A DNA stretch of 64,000 nt from Methanobacteriota archaeon. Lineage in GTDB: Archaea > Thermoplasmatota > E2 > DHVEG-1. The notes under the pieces are model-generated. The model made no database searches, was not told the origin of the DNA, and was given only the letters and a program-made list of their open reading frames with translations. The stretch is taken from contig JAPKYE010000072.1 in the NCBI GenBank assembly GCA_026394495.1, positions 1-64,000 of the forward strand, in the 5' to 3' direction. Both the position numbers and the translations under genes were made by a program. Positions 30,542 to 38,804 of the stretch are shown here, piece after piece. How positions within the stretch are numbered: position 1 is the stretch's first letter; each line of letters begins with the position of its first letter.

Positions 30542-30724
30542 CTATCGTCTATCGCATCTACGAGTTGTTGATCTTGGAGTTCTAATATTGACTTTATCCG
30601 CCTTTCTACTCTTGTTTGTTGTTTGCGGAAGTGGATATTTCTCATAAGGATTTTCTGTTGGTTGTTCATCTACATTCTCTTCACTCGGAAGAGGATAATT
30701 ACTAATTGGTTTCTTAATTGCCAT
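30542..30724 (-). CDS. Disordered basic protein with YPLP repeats, 60 residues
   Basis: Contains NYPLPSEENV and KYPLPQTTNK and ends with an Arg-rich tail (RTPRSTTRRCDRR). The composition is that of a disordered nucleic-acid-binding peptide. No family recognised. Confidence 0.45.
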   Translation of the reverse strand: MAIKKPISNYPLPSEENVDEQPTENPYEKYPLPQTTNKSRKADKVNIRTPRSTTRRCDRR

Positions 30725-30748
30725 ATTAATTCTTTCCTTTTATAAATT

Positions 30749-31408
30749 TTATCCATAACATAATAACATATTGTTAATTGTATTACCATAGAGTCTTTCT
30801 ATAACTGGTTCTAATTCTTGTCTATGTTTATCTACTGTTAATTTTTTCAAATATTTACAGTGAAACCAAGTAGGTATCGCTATTACATAAATATCTGATA
30901 TATGATGCCAACTTATTGATATACCTTTAGGATAAGGATTTGGCATTACTTTAACAAATCCTAATCCTTTCTTTCTTGCATTATTCTGTGCTACAATTTC
31001 TTTAATATAAGTTATATGTTCTTCTCTATATTTTAGACCATATTCTCTAAGTTGTTTTTTATGTTCTTGGCAGTATTTCTTACCAAGTTCTCTTATCTGT
31101 TTTTTATGTTCTAATCTATATTTTTTATCTTGTATTCTTCTTTGTTCTATATGTTCTAAATAATATTTTCTATGATTATCTCTTCTTTGTTCTATATGTT
31201 CAAGTCTATACTGTTTGTGATAGTTTTTGAAGATTTCTTTATGAGATTCGTAGTACTTTTTCCTAATTATTTTTAGATGTTTTCTGTGTTTTAAATAATA
31301 TTCTTTTATCTGTTCCTTATGTTCTAGATTATATTTCTTATGATAATCTTTTATCTGTTCTTTGTGTTCTAAATTATATTTTTTATTGTACTCTTTTTTA
31401 TTAAACAA
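30749..31408 (-). CDS. Tandem-repeat protein with HNH-like C-terminal domain
   Basis: 219 residues. Residues 5-140 are nine to ten degenerate copies of a 14-residue unit of type KKYNLEHKEQIKEY. The C-terminal part (GISISWHHISDIYVIAIPTWFHCKYL, then KHRQELEPVIERLYG) resembles HNH endonucleases of homing or phage type, with the WHH motif and later His. Repeat-plus-HNH proteins are known in viruses and mobile elements. Start TTG 31408 overlaps the upstream zinc-ribbon gene end by 8 bases; no upstream ATG exists in frame. Confidence 0.65.
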   Translation of the reverse strand: MFNKKEYNKKYNLEHKEQIKDYHKKYNLEHKEQIKEYYLKHRKHLKIIRKKYYESHKEIFKNYHKQYRLEHIEQRRDNHRKYYLEHIEQRRIQDKKYRLEHKKQIRELGKKYCQEHKKQLREYGLKYREEHITYIKEIVAQNNARKKGLGFVKVMPNPYPKGISISWHHISDIYVIAIPTWFHCKYLKKLTVDKHRQELEPVIERLYGNTINNMLLCYG

Positions 31409-31514
31409 TTCTTTCCTTCATAAGATATTTAGTGCCACAACGATAACAAACAAACTCACTATTGTATATCTCACCATCATTCGCTCCGCATTTCCTACAG
31501 ATTATGAAAACCAC
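31401..31514 (-). CDS. 37-residue zinc-ribbon protein
   Basis: GTG start at 31514. CRKCGANDGEIYNSEFVCYRCG gives two CxxC knuckles 14 residues apart, a minimal zinc ribbon; the tail is TKYLMKERIV. It starts 5 bases after the stop of the upstream gene. Confidence 0.55.
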   Translation of the reverse strand: MVFIICRKCGANDGEIYNSEFVCYRCGTKYLMKERIV

Positions 31515-31519
31515 CTCTA

Positions 31520-31966
31520 TTAATACTCCTTTAAAATATAACCTAATTTTGTCTTTACTATACCATCATTAGGTACATCTTTACAGTCTTTGCATCCATC
31601 TTTAGATTTGTTTAGAATGAATATCTCTTCATTATTCGAGTTTGAATCCTTAGAACATAGATAATTAAGCAGTATCAAATCTTTATGAGTTTCATCTGAC
31701 AGAATACCATCTTTTGCTTTAACAATGACCTTATCTAAAACAGTACTAATATTAGTCCTATTGAGACTCAAAGCGTTATTCATAGTATCTAAAAACATCT
31801 CAGGGTTATCTCCTTCCTTAAATGAAGAGATAGTATCAGCGTGATTCTTTCCGATAGAGCAATTTAATCCTTCTCTTGAACTAATTTTCTCTAATAGTTT
31901 GAGTTTATTTGCTTCCCTGTTTTTGATATCTATAGCAAGTTGATTTAAACTTGTAGTATCCACCAT
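31520..31966 (-). CDS. Hypothetical protein, 148 residues
   Basis: ATG 31966 overlaps the preceding stop (TAATG) and is preferred to 31981. Mostly helical, with a late CKDCKD pair near residue 130 that might bind metal. No family recognised. Confidence 0.62.
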   Translation of the reverse strand: MVDTTSLNQLAIDIKNREANKLKLLEKISSREGLNCSIGKNHADTISSFKEGDNPEMFLDTMNNALSLNRTNISTVLDKVIVKAKDGILSDETHKDLILLNYLCSKDSNSNNEEIFILNKSKDGCKDCKDVPNDGIVKTKLGYILKEY

Positions 31967-32496
31967 TATATTCCACTCCATTCTTCTTTTTTCTTCTGGT
32001 GTACATTTTGTTCTTGAAAGGTGTATCCTGAAATTCCACCATCTCTAATAACTTCTTTACTTTTAGATTTCATTGATTCATCTACTCGTTCTCGAATTTC
32101 TTGAGAGGGTAGATGATTTGTGTCAACTGGTCGGGTATATAATGTTCCTGTTCCAGTCTTTTCTTGTACAATGAAATCCTGAACTTTCTTCTTATCTACA
32201 TCTATGTTTAGTGTCATATTTTTTATCTCATTATTTCTTAACATTTTAACAGTATTCTTGAACTCCTTAGAGTTCTTTATTTCATTCAAGAGTGCATCCT
32301 CTAAAGATATGGATGTTTTAGTTACTGGAATAGCATCTTTAGATACTTGCATCTGTTTTAGACATCGTACATTCTCTAATCTTGAAGAATAGTCATTTAG
32401 TTTTGAATTATAGGAATCTCTAAGATTAGTTAACTGGTTTTGTAATAACTTCACTTGATTTTGAAGGTAATTCACTTTCTCGTTTAAATCGTTCAT
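31966..32496 (-). CDS. Coiled-coil protein, 176 residues
   Basis: Residues 3-45 form a leucine/asparagine heptad coiled coil (VNYLQNQVKLLQNQLTNLRD). The middle is helical and the last 50 residues are polar with basic stretches (SMKSKSKEVIRDGG). No enzymatic motif. Coupled downstream by TAATG; upstream it overlaps the zinc-ribbon gene by 71 bases. Confidence 0.62.
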   Translation of the reverse strand: MNDLNEKVNYLQNQVKLLQNQLTNLRDSYNSKLNDYSSRLENVRCLKQMQVSKDAIPVTKTSISLEDALLNEIKNSKEFKNTVKMLRNNEIKNMTLNIDVDKKKVQDFIVQEKTGTGTLYTRPVDTNHLPSQEIRERVDESMKSKSKEVIRDGGISGYTFQEQNVHQKKKEEWSGI

Positions 32497-32668
32497 TTAT
32501 TTCCTTTAGTATAATACTACATTTCTTACAGATTGATTGAGTTTTTCCATCAATATGGAATATATTAATTCCATCCCTTTGATTTATATTTTCAAGTTCT
32601 TCTTCATCTTTTAATTCTATATTGTTACTATCTTGGCACATCCTACATTCTAATTGAATAAATCTCAT
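32426..32668 (-). CDS. Zinc-ribbon-like protein, 80 residues
   Basis: CRMCQDSNN near the start and CKKCSIILKEINERF near residue 48 give two CxxC pairs about 36 apart, a zinc-binding fold resembling HNH-type or ribbon proteins. The 71-base out-of-frame overlap with the next gene makes the exact end of real function uncertain. Confidence 0.58.
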   Translation of the reverse strand: MRFIQLECRMCQDSNNIELKDEEELENINQRDGINIFHIDGKTQSICKKCSIILKEINERFKRESELPSKSSEVITKPVN

Positions 32669-32753
32669 ATGCTATCCTATAATTTTATTATACATTTTAG
32701 ACAGGTGTGGAGGCATATGTTTTATAAACCCTGCCTCCAAATGGGTTATCTCC

Positions 32754-32815
32754 TCATCTTACCTAAATGACGTAGGATGGCTCCTAGGCACCCTGTTCCA
32801 CAAATAAGATGAAGA
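32754..32815. repeat. Hairpin in the 32,669-32,835 spacer
   Basis: CATCTTA and TAAGATG face each other about 49 bases apart, enclosing CCTA/TAGG and CTCCTAGGC-type complementary blocks. The spacer has no gene and may encode a structured RNA or replication signal. Confidence 0.3.
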
Positions 32816-32835
32816 TTGAGTATGTCTGTGGAACT

Positions 32836-33138
32836 CTAAATTATTGATGTTAGTAATTCATCGAGATATTGGACTTTGAAATTCTCTAAAGATTTGAGTT
32901 GTGATAAGAATTCATCTTCTGAGATTCTTTGTTTTAGGATTTGTGATCTCCATGTATTAACCTGTATTAATTTAATCAAGAAATCTCTACATTCATCATT
33001 TTCAAATCCTTGTATTTTGAGATGTTCAAAGGTGTCTTTAACATCAGTATCGCTCTTTAGCAATTCATCCAGATATGGCTCAACATCTCCTAACTTTTTC
33101 GATAACTCTTTAGTAATTTGATTCCAATCCATTTTCAT
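32836..33138 (-). CDS. Acidic helical protein, 100 residues
   Basis: WNQITKELSKKLGDVEPYLD, TFEHLKIQGFENDECRDFLI and KSLENFKVQYLDELLTSII: all helical, net acidic. No family recognised. It is monocistronic-looking, flanked by structured spacers on both sides. Confidence 0.6.
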   Translation of the reverse strand: MKMDWNQITKELSKKLGDVEPYLDELLKSDTDVKDTFEHLKIQGFENDECRDFLIKLIQVNTWRSQILKQRISEDEFLSQLKSLENFKVQYLDELLTSII

Positions 33139-33155
33139 CTCCTATAGTGGTAAAG

Positions 33156-33183
33156 GAAGGTGATTTTGCACCAAGGCACCTTC
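33156..33183. repeat. Hairpin upstream of the acidic protein gene
   Basis: GAAGGTG (33156-33162) pairs with CACCTTC (33177-33183) around 14 bases. It lies 18-45 bases before ATG 33138 on the minus strand, so it would fall in that gene's leader or promoter. Confidence 0.35.
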
Positions 33184-33310
33184 AACCTTGCTTTTCAGAT
33201 TGATAGTTCCAGATATATTATATTAGGTGTAGGCATTGAACACAATGACCCTAATAATCACCACATAAATCTATCAATGTGCAAGAACTCCAAAGAAGTG
33301 GTGACACGAA

Positions 33311-33418
33311 TTAACTCCCATATTTATTGATATAGATATTTGCCTGACAATCAGGACATATATCTACAGGAGAATCATCTGACAAGTTCTTCATCCCACA
33401 GATTTTACATCTCTTCAT
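33311..33418 (-). CDS. 35-residue zinc-ribbon protein
   Basis: MKRCKICGMKNLSDDSPVDI then CPDCQANIYINKYGS: two CxxC pairs in a minimal zinc ribbon. It is the outermost gene on the right side of the element. Confidence 0.55.
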   Translation of the reverse strand: MKRCKICGMKNLSDDSPVDICPDCQANIYINKYGS

Positions 33419-33569
33419 ATCAATTCTAACAATCTACAATATCTATAATAATACAACATCTATAAGTTTAAGAATATGAGAGGATGTAGATACCGTTTAA
33501 AATCATATATTTCTATATGCCCATCTGGGAATCTACATCTATTAGTTTTAGATGGATATGGTATGAACT

Positions 33570-33670
33570 CAAGAGATGGCGAATCTCTTGTTCCTTGTGA
33601 ATGATGCAAGGAATCGAAATATGGGGTAAGATGCATTAGTATCCTAACCCCCCTTTGGATATCAAAGGAA
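33570..33670. repeat. Three consecutive hairpins near attR
   Basis: CAAGAGAT-ggcga-ATCTCTTG (33570-33590), TTCCTTG with CAAGGAA (33591-33597 and 33607-33613) and CCTTTG-gatat-CAAAGG (33654-33670). They fill much of the gene-free stretch 33,419-33,775 between the last element gene and attR and could be a structured RNA or a recombination or origin structure. Confidence 0.45.
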
Positions 33671-33775
33671 TCGGAAATTAAAGAAAGTTAGGGGATAATC
33701 CCCTGTAGAGATGTGTCTATCTGAAAGGCAATTACATAAAGCAAATAACACCATAAACTTCTATATCTGCATTAT

Positions 33776-33794
33776 TATAATTTATGGATGCATA
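33776..33794. repeat. attR of the 13.8 kb element (19 bp)
   Basis: TATAATTTATGGATGCATA, identical to 19998-20016. It lies 148 bases upstream of the PLP decarboxylase gene. The spacer from here to 33942 has no gene; TTTAAAATAG near 33899-33908 may be the decarboxylase TATA box. Confidence 0.85.
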
Positions 33795-33942
33795 ATTAAG
33801 AGGATATGCACGTGTAATATTCTCCGATTAATACTATAATTACCATTCAATGATCGTTTAAAAAATTCATTAAAAATAAATTTAGCAATTTCCAAAGGTT
33901 TAAAATAGAATTATAAAGAGCCACGTAATTCTTTTTAGTGCA

Positions 33943-35493
33943 ATGACCGAAAAAGATGATCATACGATAGCTGATTTAATTCACGACGAAACATTTGATA
34001 TGGATCCTGAAGAGATACGTAAAATTGGTTATCAAATGGTTGACCTTTTGGTCGAGTATTTTAAAGATATGCGTACCTCTGCAATTCTGCCTAATAAAAC
34101 TCTTCAAGAAATGAGTAAATTAATTTATGAGCCATTACCACAAAATGAACAAACTGCGGATAAGATTCTTGATGAATGTAAAAAAAAGATCATGCCTGAG
34201 ATGATTCGTATTGGTCATCCTCGTCTTCTTGGATGGATTCTTTCATCAGGAACCCCTGTTGGAGCATTTGCTGATGGTGTTGCAAGTGCATTGAATCAAA
34301 ATGTCTCTGTATCTGGTGCAGGTATGGCAACCGCAGTTGAACTTTTGGTTATTGATTGGATCAAAGAAATCATTGGATATGATCCTTGTGCGGCTGGTCT
34401 TTTGGTCAGTGGTGGTTCTCTTGCGAATCTTACCGCGCTTACGGTTGCCCGCAACATGAAAGCTAATTTTAATGTGCGTCACTGCGGCATGAAACAAGAC
34501 AGATTAGATAAAAACATGGTTCTCTATGTTTCGAAAGAGGTTCATGTCTGTGTACCTAAAGCAGCGAATATTCTTGGTATTGGGACAGATAATATTAGGT
34601 ATGTGAACGTAGATCACAATCTTCGTGTTGATACAGAAGATCTGAGGAAAAAAATTGTTGAAGATCAAAAAAATGGTTTACATCCGTTTTGTGTAGTTGC
34701 ATCTGCGGGAACCGTGAACACTGGTGCTATTGATCCGCTGGAATCAATTGCTGATATCTGTAAACAGTATGATCTTTGGTTTCATGTGGATGCAGCGTAT
34801 GGTGGTTTTGCTGCGCTTTCCTCTCGTCTGAAACCGTTACTGAATGGTATTGAACGGGCTGATTCTATTGCTATTGATCCTCATAAGTGGTTGTTTATTC
34901 CTTATGAGGCTGGTTGTGTTCTTGTGAAAAATTCATCGTATATGAAGCAGACGTTTGCTATGGGTGCAGAGTATATTCATGCAAATACTTCACCTATTTC
35001 AAATGAGGATGTTGATTTTTCTGATTATGGTATTCAGCTTTCTCGAAATTTTCGTGCGTTGAAAATATGGATGTCTCTTAAACAATATGGTGTACTTAAG
35101 TATGGGAGACTTATTGATCAGAATGTTCATCTGATACAGTATTTTGCGGCATTGATCAATGAAACAACAGATTTTGAGACACTGACCGATCCTTGTTTAA
35201 GTATTATTTGTTTCCGTTTTTTTCCTACGGATTTGCAAAAGATGTATAATGATTCTTCTTCGATTCAAAAGGAAATGATTTCTGAGTATCTCAATGTACT
35301 AAATCGTGATATTATAGAATGTATGCGTAGGGATGGACGAATATTACTATCCAGTACGATTCTTGGAAAAAGATTTGTTCTTAGGGCATGTGTTGTGAAT
35401 TATCGAACAACGAAAAAAGATATTGTTATGATTCTTGAGATAGTACGCGAGTTAGGAAGCAAGTCGGATAAAAAGCTTCGCAAGCCGTTTTAA
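33943..35493 (+). CDS. PLP-dependent group II amino acid decarboxylase
   Basis: 516 residues of the aromatic-amino-acid/glutamate decarboxylase fold (type I PLP). The cofactor Lys is in SIAIDPHKWLFIPYEAG (about residue 313). FHVDAAYGGFA gives the PLP-ring Asp, and VSGGSLANLTAL and ASAGTVNTGAIDPLE bind phosphate. It is longer than the archaeal tyrosine decarboxylase MfnA (about 390 residues), so it is closer to bacterial and eukaryotic AADC-type enzymes. The amino acid substrate cannot be told. It would yield an amine plus CO2 in the cytoplasm. Confidence 0.92.
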   Translation: MTEKDDHTIADLIHDETFDMDPEEIRKIGYQMVDLLVEYFKDMRTSAILPNKTLQEMSKLIYEPLPQNEQTADKILDECKKKIMPEMIRIGHPRLLGWILSSGTPVGAFADGVASALNQNVSVSGAGMATAVELLVIDWIKEIIGYDPCAAGLLVSGGSLANLTALTVARNMKANFNVRHCGMKQDRLDKNMVLYVSKEVHVCVPKAANILGIGTDNIRYVNVDHNLRVDTEDLRKKIVEDQKNGLHPFCVVASAGTVNTGAIDPLESIADICKQYDLWFHVDAAYGGFAALSSRLKPLLNGIERADSIAIDPHKWLFIPYEAGCVLVKNSSYMKQTFAMGAEYIHANTSPISNEDVDFSDYGIQLSRNFRALKIWMSLKQYGVLKYGRLIDQNVHLIQYFAALINETTDFETLTDPCLSIICFRFFPTDLQKMYNDSSSIQKEMISEYLNVLNRDIIECMRRDGRILLSSTILGKRFVLRACVVNYRTTKKDIVMILEIVRELGSKSDKKLRKPF

Positions 35494-35519
35494 TAAATAT
35501 TTTTTTCTGTAAAACGAAA

Positions 35520-35969
35520 TTAAATTTCCTTGTATTCAAATTGTTTATATTTTTGTTTTATTTCTGGTGATATCTTCCACAGATGTGCTAGTACCGAGAG
35601 GGGAATAGTGTTTGCCTCCTTTTTTGCTTGTTGAATTTCCTTTTCAGTTAAATACGGAAAAAGAGGGCATTTTATAACAATGCAGCTTCGTTTATTGTTT
35701 TTATAGCGGGGAATAACCGGCCAGACTTTGCATAAGATTGGTTTTATTGTATGGATTTCACATGAGCAATCATCTTTTAGATAGGGGCATGAATTGTTTT
35801 TGTTTGTTTGTATCTCATAGATTCCTTCATCAATTTTGATGAAATGATCAGTGAACCCTGCGTTGATGATATCTTTTTTTTCTTTTTCTGTTATTGGAGG
35901 TTTGACTTGTTGGCAACAGAAGGCTTGGCATTTTTCACATACCATTAAAAATTTATGAGATATCGGCAT
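35520..35969 (-). CDS. YkgJ-family CxxCxxxCC cluster protein
   Basis: About 149 residues. CEKCQAFCCQ near the N-terminus, then SCPYLKDDCSCEIHTIKPILCKVWP and KCPLFPYL, form the YkgJ pattern that is believed to bind zinc or an Fe-S cluster. ATG 35969 is chosen because a TATA box (GTTTATAAG on the minus strand, about 35989-35998) lies 26 bases before it, a leaderless arrangement. It converges with the decarboxylase gene. Exact reaction unknown. Confidence 0.82.
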   Translation of the reverse strand: MPISHKFLMVCEKCQAFCCQQVKPPITEKEKKDIINAGFTDHFIKIDEGIYEIQTNKNNSCPYLKDDCSCEIHTIKPILCKVWPVIPRYKNNKRSCIVIKCPLFPYLTEKEIQQAKKEANTIPLSVLAHLWKISPEIKQKYKQFEYKEI

Positions 35970-36086
35970 AAAAAAAGAAGTATTTGACTTCCTTATAAAC
36001 ATTACCCGATAGTATATTATAAAAAAGCAAATATTAATATAGTGGTGAAGAGAACAATATAGTATAGTCTTGTTGGAGTAAAAACA

Positions 36087-37289
36087 ATGGATCTTGAACG
36101 ATTACTATTATTGATTTCTACAAATACATACGATTATCTTGATAGTAATCGAGAAATCATAAGATCTGAACTTAATCGTTTAGGTATTTCTTCAAAGGAT
36201 CAACCAGATCTGATGGAGAAAATAGTTAAAATTACTAAGATTGTGAATAACCCAAAAACTAGGGAAAGTTATCTGCAATCGTATTTCCGAGTGTTTCAGG
36301 AAGGTATCGATGCTGATGGCCGGGGTAGTTCGATTATTATTGAGATTACGAAAAAATGTGTAAAAAACTGTGCTCATTGTTATTCGAAGTTTAGTGGGAA
36401 AAAACAAGAAATGTCAGATGATACACTTGATGCCATTATCAGTTACGCACGATCTCATGTGAAACATATTTTTTTGACTGGTGGAGAGCCAACAATGGAT
36501 CCCAGGGTATTTGTTCTTGCGCAAAATAATCCAGATATACTGTTTTTTGTTTTTACCAATGGCAGCACAATGACTGATGCGTATGCAAAAAGAATATCTT
36601 CTTTTGGGAATATCATTCCTTTACTAGGCATTGATGGAGGTTCAGCTTATGCACATGATATGTTAAGGGGAAAAGGAAGTTATGCTGAGGTGATGGATGC
36701 AATTGATCATCTCAATAAAAACAATGTTTCCTGGGGGTATATTAGTTTAGTGACAGAAAAAAACGCGTATAATGTACTTGGTAAGAAATTCATTAATGAT
36801 AAAATTAAAAAAGGTGCTTTTATCGCCCGGTACCTCGAATATCTTCCTGTTGGTCCAAAACCATTGAAGGGTCTTATTCTTTCTGGGGAGACGTATTATT
36901 TTCTTGAAAAACGGAAAAAAGAGATTATTAAAGCAGGTAGTATTTATATTCAGGAGACTATGCAAGAAAAATGCAATGGTTTACTGTATTTTGATGTCGA
37001 TGGTAATATCAAAAACTGTTTTTGTTTTCATTACGCAAAATACAATGTAGCTGATGGTGATATCAACACGTCGATACAAAAGACACGCAAAGAATGGACG
37101 TCTTATTCATGGGTTGGTGAATGCCCGCTTTATGCAGATGCAATTCTATTCAAGAATCACTTAGAAAAAATTGGTTGGAAGCGGATTTCGTTTCGTGATG
37201 AAGAATATCTTAGTAATCCTGATATTGCTACATTGCTTACACGAAATTATAAACGTTTTTTAGAGATAAAAGCACTGCAAGGATTATAA
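36087..37289 (+). CDS. Radical SAM enzyme, SPASM-like, unknown substrate
   Basis: 400 residues. The radical SAM motif is CVKNCAHCYSK (C-x3-C-x2-C, about residue 91). HIFLTGGEPTMDP is the GGE SAM-binding motif. The C-terminal part has CNGLLYFDVDGNIKNCFCFHYAKYN and ECPLYAD, a SPASM/twitch-like set of cysteines for an extra cluster. The N-terminal 80 residues are helical. Such enzymes modify peptides or cofactors; no precursor peptide is visible next to it. It stands between the YkgJ-type protein and a winged-helix regulator. Confidence 0.88.
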   Translation: MDLERLLLLISTNTYDYLDSNREIIRSELNRLGISSKDQPDLMEKIVKITKIVNNPKTRESYLQSYFRVFQEGIDADGRGSSIIIEITKKCVKNCAHCYSKFSGKKQEMSDDTLDAIISYARSHVKHIFLTGGEPTMDPRVFVLAQNNPDILFFVFTNGSTMTDAYAKRISSFGNIIPLLGIDGGSAYAHDMLRGKGSYAEVMDAIDHLNKNNVSWGYISLVTEKNAYNVLGKKFINDKIKKGAFIARYLEYLPVGPKPLKGLILSGETYYFLEKRKKEIIKAGSIYIQETMQEKCNGLLYFDVDGNIKNCFCFHYAKYNVADGDINTSIQKTRKEWTSYSWVGECPLYADAILFKNHLEKIGWKRISFRDEEYLSNPDIATLLTRNYKRFLEIKALQGL

Positions 37290-37412
37290 AAGCATAATAA
37301 TCGATAGATTTTTTAATATCTTTGATAATTTCATCCTTAAAGATTGCTGATGAATATCTATAGATATATTTTTAAGTGAGTAAATGCTTTGAAACATTTG
37401 GCGATAAGAAAT

Positions 37413-37793
37413 ATGAAAGAGAAAAATTTTGTTGTCCTTGACAATGAAGATGAGAAAGCCGTTCAGTTATTCGCTGAGCTTGGAATGCCAAAAAATCTCG
37501 CAAAAACACTACTCTATATTTATCAAGTTGATGAATGCAAGACTTCAGATATTGAACAATGTGCAGATCTTCGACAACCTGAGGTGAGCGTTGCTATCAG
37601 GGAATTACGGAAGAAAGGATGGATAAAAACAAGGTACGTGAAAAAGAGCGGTAAAGGAAGACCCAATCATGTCTATAAACCTGCTACGACGTTATCAGAT
37701 GTTATGAAAACTTTTGAGCAGGAGAAATTAAAAGATGTTGAAACCATTCAAAACGATATGGTAGAACTAGAACATCTTCTGAGTAATCGTTGA
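37413..37793 (+). CDS. Winged-helix transcriptional regulator (TrmB/MarR-like)
   Basis: About 126 residues. LGMPKNLAKTLLYIYQVDEC, KTSDIEQCADLRQPEVSVAI and RELRKKGWIKTRYVK form a winged helix, and SGKGRPNHVYKPA is the wing. The C-terminus is a dimerisation helix (EQEKLKDVETIQNDMVELEHLL). This matches a common archaeal regulator group. ATG 37413 is used; a TTG at 37389 is possible because a TATA-like ATATTTTTAAG lies near 37363. No neighbour clearly suggests its target. Confidence 0.82.
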   Translation: MKEKNFVVLDNEDEKAVQLFAELGMPKNLAKTLLYIYQVDECKTSDIEQCADLRQPEVSVAIRELRKKGWIKTRYVKKSGKGRPNHVYKPATTLSDVMKTFEQEKLKDVETIQNDMVELEHLLSNR

Positions 37794-37904
37794 ATTCTAA
37801 ACGTATATTTTTGTTCTCGTGGTTTTACCTTCTGTTATGAAATATTTTAAGGATATGTTTTTAAAGAAATAAGGAATGTTTGTTTAAGAATCGGAGGATT
37901 ATTT

Positions 37905-38336
37905 ATGAAAGATAAAAAGAATTTTAATATTACTATTAGTGAATGGATAACTTTTTTACAGATAGAAATCTCTACAAAAAGTAACCATATTTCTTTATTA
38001 CATTCATTAACAACAGATCAAAAAGTAATGATGTCTACATCTATATCGTTATTGTTAGTTGGTATTTTAGCATTTATTAATGCAACAACACTTTCTATAA
38101 TAATAAAAATGGGTTGCATTCTTATTGTACTTATTATGTTTTTATTGTTTCTTTATCTCAATAATCAATATTGGAACGATAAATTCTTTAAAGATTTAGA
38201 ACAGAATTCTATATATATTGCAGATCTTAAACAAATTTTCGCAAAAATTCTTGAGGAAGAATTAACGGAGACTACAGAAGTTAAAAAAGAATACATGGCG
38301 ATTGTTAACAAAAACTTTATAAAAAACAAAACCTGA
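37905..38336 (+). CDS. Small membrane protein with two helices, unknown function
   Basis: 143 residues with an N-terminal soluble stretch, two adjacent membrane helices (about 48-66 and 68-87, ISLLLVGILAFINATT and GCILIVLIMFLLFLYL), and a charged C-terminal helix. GGAGG at 37892-37896 supports the start. No family recognised. It borders the tRNA-Asn cassette array. Confidence 0.65.
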   Translation: MKDKKNFNITISEWITFLQIEISTKSNHISLLHSLTTDQKVMMSTSISLLLVGILAFINATTLSIIIKMGCILIVLIMFLLFLYLNNQYWNDKFFKDLEQNSIYIADLKQIFAKILEEELTETTEVKKEYMAIVNKNFIKNKT

Positions 38337-38804
38337 TTAAAAACCGTGTTAATCATTGACCGCTCATGGTATATAAAACTATCATTTTCTGAGGTTCCAT
38401 GGAAAAATAAGATTTCGTTATAACCTGTAATCTCTCATTATTATGCCATTAAACGGTTCCTAAAAATAAAGCGCCGTCCGCCGTATGCAAACCTTGGGTA
38501 TAGTTTATACCATCAAGAATGGTGAGAAAAAGGGACGGTTTTGATATCTTTTTCCTATTATTTAACGTAACTTATGTTTTGTACTAATGGATCCTTTACA
38601 TTCTTACAGAATTTCGAATCGATTTAAAGCCACTGGGGGAAATAATGAGCATAATTAATAGCTCGCAGAAAAAACAGCTATAATGTGCTTTAACGGTAGA
38701 TAATTAAGTGATTGAAGCCCCTTTTTACAAAAATTATAAATATAACATCCGGTGTAAAATAAATACTGAGAATAGAGACGGATAATTTACATTTAAATTC
38801 TTAT
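38337..38804. other. Gene-free spacer including the left end of cassette 1
   Basis: No gene seen. It contains the cassette left-end repeat (38470-38535). A TATA-like TTATAAATATA near 38740 is about 60 bases before the glycosyltransferase start. Confidence 0.4.
38470..38535 (+). repeat. Left-end repeat of cassette 1
   Basis: 60 of 66 bases match 41320-41385, with the first 23 identical. It starts with AGCGCCGTCCGCCG, whose GCCGTCCGCCG equals the tRNA-Asn 3' end at 42691-42701, and contains the palindrome GGTATA-gtt-TATACC (38497-38511). Confidence 0.85.

Larger units (their letters stand above)
19998..33794 (-). mobile_element. 13.8 kb integrated element with integrase and about 30 small genes
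   Basis: Bounded by a perfect 19-bp direct repeat (19998-20016 and 33776-33794), with a tyrosine recombinase next to the left copy. Nearly every gene is on the minus strand, short, tightly packed and unlike chromosomal genes. The content is zinc ribbons, cold-shock domains, a C2H2 finger, nuclease-like proteins and small phage-type proteins. Gene-free spacers are very AT-rich, carry repeated motifs and hairpins. No Rep, packaging ATPase, terminase or capsid gene is recognisable, so it may be a satellite, a decayed provirus or a plasmid-like element of a new family. Excised circle would be 13,778 bp. Confidence 0.85.

Noticed and set aside
32754-33183. Riboswitch in the spacers around the 32,836-33,138 gene
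   Set aside because: Hairpins exist but match no riboswitch pattern I know, and there is no metabolic gene downstream.
19998-33794. Insertion sequence or transposase gene in the large element
   Set aside because: No DDE, serine or HUH transposase motif is visible; the tyrosine recombinase and direct repeats explain the insertion.
38470-38535. tRNA-Asn pseudogene
   Set aside because: Only the last 11 bases of the tRNA are present; the adjoining sequence is the cassette end repeat, so it is an attachment-site remnant rather than a decayed full tRNA.
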